From an uncultured Eubacteriales bacterium (GTDB lineage: Bacteria > Bacillota > Clostridia > Oscillospirales > Acutalibacteraceae): a stretch of 47,935 bases of DNA. The notes under the pieces were generated by a model. It was not told the origin of the DNA. It ran no database searches and saw only the letters and a list, made by a program, of their open reading frames with translations. This document shows, piece after piece, positions 42,329 through 47,935 of this stretch. The position numbers and the translations under genes were made by a program. The stretch covers positions 1-47,935 of the forward strand of contig CATJNB010000123.1 of the NCBI GenBank assembly GCA_949741605.1. The letters run 5' to 3'. Numbering within the stretch: the stretch's first letter is position 1; each line of letters starts with the position of its first letter.

Positions 42329-43656
42329 CACGCTTATGGAAAAAGCCGGGTATGCGCCCTTCCTGCAAACGGGCCGCTGCTATGGTGCTGGGGCTTTGCA
42401 GTATGGGGATGTTTTTCCTTCCGCAGATGACATTTGTGTTCCGGGATATCCGGTATGTTGCAAGCGGATGGGAGCTGGTGTTTGCCAAAGGGTTCTGGTT
42501 TGGGGATGCACAGGAAGGGAGCCTGATTGCGGTTCCATTGCTGCTGCGTCTGGCGGTGCTGGGCGGGATGCTTTGTGCAGCGGCAGGGACCGTTGGATTA
42601 TGGTGTTGCAGGCCATCGTTTTCCGGCATCGCCTATCTCTTATCCGGGATCAGCCCACTGGTGTCGCTGGTTGCGGCGGCTTCGCTCCAGAGTACGGCGG
42701 CACAGCTGCACATCCATGAAATGTCGGTGGAATACCGGCTTCCGTTTATGTGTGTGCTGGCAGCAGGCGTTGTTTGTGCTGTGCTGGCATTGTGGACGCA
42801 GGGCGTGGAAGCCTTGGCACAGGCGGTTTTCCTGACGGCGTCTTGTGTATCCATCGGGGCGGTACTGCTTTTGACGGTTTATCTCTTTGCAGCGGGCGTC
42901 CCGGCGATTGCACAGATTGGTTTTTTCCGGTTTCTGTTTGGCACGCAATGGGATGCAGGGCAAGGGAAATTTGGGATTTTTCCGCTTTTGCTCGCTACCC
43001 TATCCGCAACGGCGGGAGCGGTTCTGGTGGGAGTACCGGTGGGGGTGCTGACTGCGGTATTCCTGCGGGAGATGGCCGGGGAACGGGTTGCCAAATGGAT
43101 GCGTCCAGCCGTGGAGCTGCTGGCGGGGATTCCGTCGGTGGTGTACGGCTTTTTCGGGATGCTGGTGGTCGTCCCGGCGATCCGCGGGATGTTCGGGCAG
43201 GCGAGCATTGGCGACAGCTTACTGGCGGCGATTGTCATTCTTTCGATTATGGTGATCCCGACGATTGTGAATGTTACCGAACAGTCGCTTGGGGCAGTCC
43301 CAAAGGCGTGGAGGCAAGCGTCTTTGGGGCTGGGGGCGACCCCGGTGCAGACCGTTTTCCGCGTGACCATCCCGGCGGCAAGGCGGGGGATTTTATCGGG
43401 TGTGATTCTGGGGGTTGGACGCGCAGTTGGGGAAACCATGGCGGTCATCATGGTAGCGGGGAATGTGGCAGAATTTCCGCGGTTGCTGGGAAGTGTTCGC
43501 TTTCTTACCACAGGCATTGCCATGGAGATGTCATACGCTTCGGGCCTGCACCGGCAGGCGTTATTCTCGATTGGGCTGATTTTGTTTCTCTTTCTTATGG
43601 CGGTGAATCTATCGTTTACCATGCTGGCAAAAAGGGGGGCAGGACATGGCAGATAA
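42325..43656 (+). CDS. pstC: Phosphate ABC transporter permease PstC, extended
   Basis: One of two membrane channel subunits of the Pst system. The usual PstC core begins at about residue 161 (EALAQAVFL) and carries FLFGTQWD and the EAA-type loop EQSLGAVPKAWRQASLGLGA. It is preceded by about 160 extra residues with four predicted membrane helices (about 18-36, 67-92, 101-122 and 139-158), making 443 residues instead of roughly 300. The ATG overlapping pstS's stop, with GGAGGG 5 nt upstream, supports inclusion of the extension. The extension resembles no domain I can name. pstA starts inside the last codons (11-nt overlap). Confidence 0.9.
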   Translation: MTRLWKKPGMRPSCKRAAAMVLGLCSMGMFFLPQMTFVFRDIRYVASGWELVFAKGFWFGDAQEGSLIAVPLLLRLAVLGGMLCAAAGTVGLWCCRPSFSGIAYLLSGISPLVSLVAAASLQSTAAQLHIHEMSVEYRLPFMCVLAAGVVCAVLALWTQGVEALAQAVFLTASCVSIGAVLLLTVYLFAAGVPAIAQIGFFRFLFGTQWDAGQGKFGIFPLLLATLSATAGAVLVGVPVGVLTAVFLREMAGERVAKWMRPAVELLAGIPSVVYGFFGMLVVVPAIRGMFGQASIGDSLLAAIVILSIMVIPTIVNVTEQSLGAVPKAWRQASLGLGATPVQTVFRVTIPAARRGILSGVILGVGRAVGETMAVIMVAGNVAEFPRLLGSVRFLTTGIAMEMSYASGLHRQALFSIGLILFLFLMAVNLSFTMLAKRGAGHGR

Positions 43657-44524
43657 AACGCTGTATCAAAAGAAAATACGCCTTGGGGATGGTTTGCTCA
43701 AAGGGAGCATTTATGCGGCCGCAGCCCTGACCTTTACCGTGCTGCTTGGGCTGATGGGATATCTGCTGGTGCGCGGGCTGCCGCACATATCATGGGGGTT
43801 TTTGAGCCATACCTATTCGGAAACTGACCCCCAGCAAAATGGCATTTTACCCATGCTGCTCAATACCCTGTATGTGGTTGGGATCACTGTGTTGATTGCG
43901 GGGCCTGTTGGGATTGCATCGGCGGTGTACCTGACGCAGTACGCCAAACAAGGACGGTTTGTGGCAATCGTGCGGTTTGCTGCCGAGGTGTTATCGGGGA
44001 TTCCGTCGATCCTGTTCGGGCTGTTTGGCTATACGGTGTTTTGCCAGCTTTTGCGCCTCGGTACTTCTCTGTTAGCCGGGTGCCTGACCATGGCGCTGTG
44101 TGTGCTCCCCACGCTTATACGGACAACGGAAGAAGCGTTATTGTCTGTGCCGCGCCTGTATACACAAGGGGCTATGGCGCTTGGGGCAGGGAAACTGCGG
44201 GTCATTCTGGGGATTTTATTGCCAAATGCGATGCCGGGTATTCTGACGGCCTTGGTACTCACTATGGGCAGGATCGTGGGGGAATCGGCGGCGCTGTTGT
44301 TTACCGCAGGGATGTCGTATGGGATGCCCAGAGGGGTATTTTCCCATGCCATGGAGAGCGGGCGCACCTTAACCCTGCACCTGTACCAGACTGCCCGGGA
44401 AGCTGCAACGCCGGACGCTATGAACGTAGCATTCGGGACAGCGGCTGTATTATTGATCCTGATTTTTCTCCTCAACCGGATCGCATGGCTTTTGGGGAAA
44501 GTTTTGAAGAAAGGGGAATCGTGA
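43646..44524 (+). CDS. pstA: Phosphate ABC transporter permease PstA
   Basis: Second channel subunit of the phosphate transporter, 292 residues with six hydrophobic helices. [22 protein letters not shown] is the typical PstA start of the core, and [28 protein letters not shown] is the cytoplasmic EAA loop that docks on PstB. AGGGGGG lies 6 nt before the ATG. It overlaps pstC by 11 nt and ends overlapping pstB by 1 nt, so the operon is tightly coupled. Confidence 0.95.
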   Translation: MADKTLYQKKIRLGDGLLKGSIYAAAALTFTVLLGLMGYLLVRGLPHISWGFLSHTYSETDPQQNGILPMLLNTLYVVGITVLIAGPVGIASAVYLTQYAKQGRFVAIVRFAAEVLSGIPSILFGLFGYTVFCQLLRLGTSLLAGCLTMALCVLPTLIRTTEEALLSVPRLYTQGAMALGAGKLRVILGILLPNAMPGILTALVLTMGRIVGESAALLFTAGMSYGMPRGVFSHAMESGRTLTLHLYQTAREAATPDAMNVAFGTAAVLLILIFLLNRIAWLLGKVLKKGES

Positions 44525-45309
44525 TGCTGCACAAACAGGAAGCAGGCAGGCAGGAAACGGTCAAAATCGGGATGCAGGGGGTGCATGTCTATTATGGGGC
44601 GTACCATGCGCTCAAAGGGGTGGAGGTAGCGGTGCCGGAAAAGCAGGTAATGGCGTGGATTGGGCCGTCGGGGTGCGGCAAATCGACGTGCCTGAAAACG
44701 ATCAACCGCATGAATGACCTGGTTGCCGGTACAAGGGTCACAGGCACTGTGACGCTGGATGGGGAAGATGTCTACGACCCGCGCACAGATGTCACCGTTT
44801 TACGGCGGCGGGCGGGCATGGTGTTCCAGAAAGCGAACCCCTTCCCGATGTCGGTGTATGAGAATGTCGCATATGGCCCGAAAATCCATGGGGTACGAAG
44901 GCGTTCGCAGCTTGACGGGGTGGTGGAACAATCCCTGCGGGCGGCGGCGCTTTGGGAGGAGGTCAAAGGGCGGCTCAAAAAGCCGGCGCTGGGACTGTCA
45001 GGCGGGCAGCAGCAGCGGCTTTGCATTGCCCGTGCGCTGGCCGTACAGCCGGAGGTGCTTTTAATGGATGAACCCACTTCCGCCTTAGACCCGGTTTCCA
45101 CGCTCAAAATTGAGGAACTCATGCACACGCTCCGCAAACAGTATACGGTCATTCTGGTGACGCACAATTTACAGCAGGCATTGCGGGTGGCGGATCAGAC
45201 GGTTTTTTTTCTGAGCGGGGAAGTGGTTGAGTCCGGCAGCACCAAACGCCTCTTTGAAAGCCCGCGCGACGACCGGACAAAGCGGTATTTGAGCGGGCGG
45301 TTTGGGTAA
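44524..45309 (+). CDS. pstB: Phosphate ABC transporter ATPase PstB
   Basis: ATP-hydrolysing subunit of the phosphate transporter. Walker A is GPSGCGKST at about 48-56, the Q-loop is [18 protein letters not shown], the signature is [16 protein letters not shown], Walker B is [12 protein letters not shown] and the switch His is in THNLQQALR. The PstB-specific TINRMNDL lies after Walker A. The track ORF extends upstream antisense-free but overlaps pstA; the ATG after AAGGGG gives 261 residues, the normal length. phoU, often next, is absent; iorA follows after 139 nt. Confidence 0.95.
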   Translation: MLHKQEAGRQETVKIGMQGVHVYYGAYHALKGVEVAVPEKQVMAWIGPSGCGKSTCLKTINRMNDLVAGTRVTGTVTLDGEDVYDPRTDVTVLRRRAGMVFQKANPFPMSVYENVAYGPKIHGVRRRSQLDGVVEQSLRAAALWEEVKGRLKKPALGLSGGQQQRLCIARALAVQPEVLLMDEPTSALDPVSTLKIEELMHTLRKQYTVILVTHNLQQALRVADQTVFFLSGEVVESGSTKRLFESPRDDRTKRYLSGRFG

Positions 45310-45340
45310 GGGGGAAGAAGATATTGGACCGGTAAAATGC

Positions 45341-45369
45341 TTGCAATATTTTGTAAAACGCGGTACAAT
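45341..45369 (+). promoter_or_regulatory. Predicted promoter of iorAB
   Basis: TTGCAA and TACAAT are separated by 17 nt, giving a leader of about 75 nt. The leader has a GGGGAC/GTCCCC hairpin (45413-45434) ending 3 nt before the GGAGG site. Confidence 0.65.
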
Positions 45370-45448
45370 AATGGAAATATCGAACAAAATTCAGACCATC
45401 AAGGAACAAGGAGGGGACGGTATCCTAAGTCCCCAATGGAGGCAAAAG

Positions 45449-47191
45449 ATGAAAGAATTATTATTAGGGAATCAGGCAGTCGCACGTGGCCTGTATGAAG
45501 CAGGGGTACGGGTGGTGTCGAGCTATCCGGGCACGCCCAGTACCGAGATTACGGAGGCTGCTGCCCAATATGAAGAAATGTTCTGTGAATGGGCGCCCAA
45601 TGAAAAAGTCGCGGCAGAAGTTGCGGCAGGGGCGTCGTTTGGGGGGGCCAGATCGTTCTGCGCGATGAAGCACGTGGGGCTCAATGTCGCGGCAGACCCG
45701 GTGTTTACGATGTCGTACATAGGTGTGACCGGCGGTATGGTATTGGCGGTCGCGGATGATCCGGGGATGCATTCCTCACAAAACGAGCAGGATTCCCGCA
45801 ATTACGCGATAGCGGCAAAGCTGCCCATGCTGGAGCCGTCGGATTCCGGGGAATGCTGCAGCTTTACAAAGCTCGCCTATGAGCTTTCTGAGGAGTTCGA
45901 TACCCCGGTGATCCTGCGCCTGACAACCCGCATTGCCCATGCGTGCAGTATTGTGGAAACACAGGAGCGGGTGGAAGTGCCGCTCAAACCATACGAAAAG
46001 AACCCGGCAAAAAATGTGATGCTGCCTGCGTTTGCGCGTCCGCGGCATGCCTTTGTGGAGGAGCGGACCCGCAGGCTGACCCAATGGGCGGAAACCTGTT
46101 CCATAAACCGGATTGAGGATAACCACCAGAAAACCGGGGTGATTGTATCGGGAGCTGTGTACCAGTATGCCAAGGAAGCGCTGGGGGATACGGTATCGTA
46201 TTTGAAGCTCGGGATGGTACATCCGCTGCCGGTGGAGCTGATCCGTAAATTTGCAGATATGGTAGACACCGTATACGTTATTGAGGAGCTGGACCCCGTC
46301 ATTGAGCATCATTGCCGTAACATCGGGGTTTCGGTGATTGGCAAGGAAAAGTTCCCGATGTGCGGGGAATTTTCGCAGCAGCTCATTGCGAATGTATTCG
46401 GGATCAGGACAGCAGAAAGCAAACAGATCGAGGAAGAAATCCCAATGCGCCCACCGGTCATGTGTTGCGGATGCCCGCACCGTGGGATTTTCTATACCCT
46501 CAAAAAAGAGAAGGTGTTTGTCAGCGGGGACATTGGCTGCTATACGTTAGGGGCGTCGGCGCCCTTACAGGCCATGGATACCTGTGTGTGTATGGGCGGT
46601 TCGGTATCGGGGCTGCATGGCTATAACAAGGCGCGCGGGCCAGAGGCGGAAAAGAAATCCGTTGCCGTGATCGGAGATTCTACGTTTATCCATTCGGGGA
46701 TTACGGGATTGATTGACATTGCCTATAACAAGAGCAATTCGGTTGTGATGATCCTCGATAATTCCATCACCGGCATGACCGGCCAGCAGGACAACCCCAC
46801 CACCGGAAAGACCATCCGCGGGGACGTAACGACAGCAGTGAATCTGGAAGCCTTGTGTCATGCGGTTGGGATTGAGCGGGTGCGGGTGGTCAATCCGTAC
46901 AACCTCAAAGAGATCCGTACCGCATTGCGCGAGGAGCTGGAAGCAGACGGGCCATCGGTGATTATCAGCCGCGGGCCATGCGCGCTGTTAAAGCACGTCA
47001 AACATAAGCCTTCGCTTGTAGTGGATCAAGAGCGGTGTGTCGGGTGTACCGCCTGTATGGGGATTGGCTGCCCAGCGATCCGTATGCGGGACGGCAAAGC
47101 GGAAATTGACGAAAACCAATGTGTGGGCTGTGATTTATGTGTGGATTTGTGCGGGGTAAAAGCAATTGGGAAACCGGAGGTGCAGGCATGA
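45449..47191 (+). CDS. iorA: Indolepyruvate ferredoxin oxidoreductase, alpha subunit
   Basis: Thiamine-diphosphate enzyme that oxidatively decarboxylates aryl pyruvates to aryl-CoA with ferredoxin as acceptor, in amino acid fermentation. SSYPGTPSTEI opens the protein, with GGMVLAVADDPGMHSSQNEQDSR later; the TPP-binding segment is GDIGCYTLG and GDSTFIHSGITGL; and the C-terminus has two [4Fe-4S] motifs, CVGCTACMGIGCP and CVGCDLCVDLCG. The ATG of MKELLLGN has GGAGG 6 nt upstream, so 580 residues; the track adds 49 untranslated residues. It overlaps iorB by 4 nt. Confidence 0.95.
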   Translation: MKELLLGNQAVARGLYEAGVRVVSSYPGTPSTEITEAAAQYEEMFCEWAPNEKVAAEVAAGASFGGARSFCAMKHVGLNVAADPVFTMSYIGVTGGMVLAVADDPGMHSSQNEQDSRNYAIAAKLPMLEPSDSGECCSFTKLAYELSEEFDTPVILRLTTRIAHACSIVETQERVEVPLKPYEKNPAKNVMLPAFARPRHAFVEERTRRLTQWAETCSINRIEDNHQKTGVIVSGAVYQYAKEALGDTVSYLKLGMVHPLPVELIRKFADMVDTVYVIEELDPVIEHHCRNIGVSVIGKEKFPMCGEFSQQLIANVFGIRTAESKQIEEEIPMRPPVMCCGCPHRGIFYTLKKEKVFVSGDIGCYTLGASAPLQAMDTCVCMGGSVSGLHGYNKARGPEAEKKSVAVIGDSTFIHSGITGLIDIAYNKSNSVVMILDNSITGMTGQQDNPTTGKTIRGDVTTAVNLEALCHAVGIERVRVVNPYNLKEIRTALREELEADGPSVIISRGPCALLKHVKHKPSLVVDQERCVGCTACMGIGCPAIRMRDGKAEIDENQCVGCDLCVDLCGVKAIGKPEVQA

Positions 47192-47766
47192 CAAGGACTG
47201 GGAAAAACATTATGATCGTAGGCGTCGGCGGACAGGGGACGCTGTTAGCCAGCCGGATTCTGGGCGGTGCGATGCTGGAAAAAGGGTATGATGTAAAGCT
47301 CTCGGAAGTGCATGGCATGAGCCAGCGGGGCGGCTCGGTTGTAACGTATGTCCGGTATGGGGACTGCGTACATTCCCCGGTGATCCAGAAGGGCGAAGCG
47401 GATATTATTTTAGCGTTTGAGGAACTCGAAGCTGCACGGGCACTGCCGTGCTTGAAACCGGATGGGTTGCTGGTTGTGAATACCCGGCAAATTGATCCCA
47501 TGCCAGTCATTACGGGGAAGGCACAGTACCCGGACGGGCTGATTGGAAAAATCGAGGGCAAAGGGGTACAGGTGCTGGCAGTCGATGCCTTGACCTTAGC
47601 CCAACAGGCCGGAAACTCAAAAGCAGTGAATGTGGTATTGATCGGGGCATTAGCCAAGCATCTCGGGTTAGAACAGCAGTTTTGGCTCGATATTATCGGG
47701 AAAACCGTACCGCCAAAATTTGTATCACTCAATCAAAAAGCGTTTGCATTAGGATATCAGGCATAA
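47188..47766 (+). CDS. iorB: Indolepyruvate ferredoxin oxidoreductase, beta subunit
   Basis: Gamma-type subunit of pyruvate/indolepyruvate:ferredoxin oxidoreductase, 192 residues from the ATG (47188) with GGAGG 7 nt upstream. GVGGQGTLLASRILG is the dinucleotide-type loop, and SEVHGMSQRGGSVVTYVRYG is the family hallmark. The start codon overlaps the iorA stop. Partner of IorA; together they complete a two-subunit enzyme of the aryl-pyruvate oxidising type. A stem-loop with a T-rich end follows. Confidence 0.95.
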   Translation: MTRTGKNIMIVGVGGQGTLLASRILGGAMLEKGYDVKLSEVHGMSQRGGSVVTYVRYGDCVHSPVIQKGEADIILAFEELEAARALPCLKPDGLLVVNTRQIDPMPVITGKAQYPDGLIGKIEGKGVQVLAVDALTLAQQAGNSKAVNVVLIGALAKHLGLEQQFWLDIIGKTVPPKFVSLNQKAFALGYQA

Positions 47767-47771
47767 CAGGA

Positions 47772-47808
47772 AAAGCAGGAAAGCCAGGATTTGGTTTTCC
47801 TGTTTTGC
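47772..47808 (+). terminator. Terminator of iorAB
   Basis: A long imperfect stem AAAGCAGGAAaGCCA with TGGtTTTCCTGttttGCTTT around a short loop. Confidence 0.65.
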
Positions 47809-47823
47809 TTTGTATGCCGTCCA

Positions 47824-47935
47824 TAGTAAGAAACGGATGTTAAGTTTTTCTTTATAGCTCTTTCTTCTTTCCTTCCTCTTCTTCTCTCTTTCTTCTTTTT
47901 CTTTTCTTTTTATTACAAGGAGGATTTTCTTACTA
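47824..47935 (+). other. Polypyrimidine leader bounded by a 10-bp inverted repeat
   Basis: TAGTAAGAAA (47824-47833) is matched by TTTCTTACTA (47926-47935) at the window end. Between them lies a roughly 75-nt C/T-only-like tract and AAGGAGG, which looks like a ribosome-binding site for a gene beyond the window. No coding region is seen. Confidence 0.5.

Noticed and set aside
1-47935. CRISPR, prophage, transposase, toxin-antitoxin, rRNA or tRNA genes
   Set aside because: I read all gaps and gene contents and saw no spaced repeats, phage proteins, transposase motifs or tRNA-like cloverleafs. A tRNA scan and an IS search would settle this.

Overview
The window reads as a chromosomal segment of a strictly anaerobic, endospore-forming member of the Clostridia. 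The best guess is the Ruminococcaceae/Oscillospiraceae area, because the DNA is moderately GC-rich by eye and protein style and gene order fit. Supporting evidence is spoIIE (sporulation), the oxygen-sensitive ribonucleotide reductase pair nrdD/nrdG, the ferredoxin-dependent indolepyruvate oxidoreductase iorAB, rubrerythrin, and the clostridial order maf-mreBCD-pbp2-minD-mgsA. Most of the window is core housekeeping. I see no prophage, insertion sequence, CRISPR array, rRNA or tRNA. Both window ends look like arbitrary or contig ends.

Layout. 1-2.5 kb (minus): rubrerythrin behind leuC-leuD. 2.6-3.2 kb: two small membrane-anchored proteins of unknown function. 3.3-10.2 kb: maf, mreB, mreC, mreD, PBP2, minD and methylglyoxal synthase, i.e. 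the cell-shape and division cluster, here without minC, minE or rodA. 10.3-14.1 kb: hisS-aspS and an AlkA-type DNA glycosylase. 14.1-17.0 kb (minus): nrdD-nrdG behind a strong promoter with possible NrdR boxes. 17.3-19.2 kb: an HxlR-type regulator divergent from a SurA/PrsA-like lipoprotein, with two spaced palindromes between them. 19.3-20.6 kb (minus): a two-gene operon of a Nudix hydrolase fused to a BFD-like [2Fe-2S] domain and a nicotinamidase-like cysteine hydrolase. 20.7-28.8 kb: envelope genes (M14 carboxypeptidase, diacylglycerol glucosyltransferase-like protein, VanW lipoprotein, MBOAT acyltransferase plus DHHW partner), an acetyltransferase and a DUF4830-like protein. 28.9-33.6 kb: adenine deaminase, an RsuA-family pseudouridine synthase, then trpS and a PLP aminotransferase on minus. 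34-36.3 kb: spoIIE. 36.45-36.6 kb (minus): a 47-residue membrane protein absent from the ORF track. 36.8-41.4 kb: LCP ligase, metG, tatD and a TatD-associated radical SAM gene. 41.4-45.3 kb: pstSCAB. 45.4-47.8 kb: iorAB. The end holds a polypyrimidine leader flanked by a 10-bp inverted repeat.

Functional links. The mre/PBP2 genes build the lateral wall, and MreB, MreC, MreD and PBP2 are adjacent or overlapping. The Nudix and nicotinamidase genes nearly touch and both act on NAD breakdown products, so a redox-responsive NAD-salvage unit is the most novel hypothesis here. pstSCAB is translationally coupled from pstS to pstB, but no phoU or PhoPR pair is in view and PstC carries an additional four-helix N-terminal region. 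tatD overlaps its radical SAM partner, and iorA overlaps iorB.

Limits. Families were assigned from motifs read by eye. No alignment, structure prediction or database search was run. Many promoters, terminators and start codons were placed by inspection of -10/-35, hairpin and Shine-Dalgarno patterns and are predictions.
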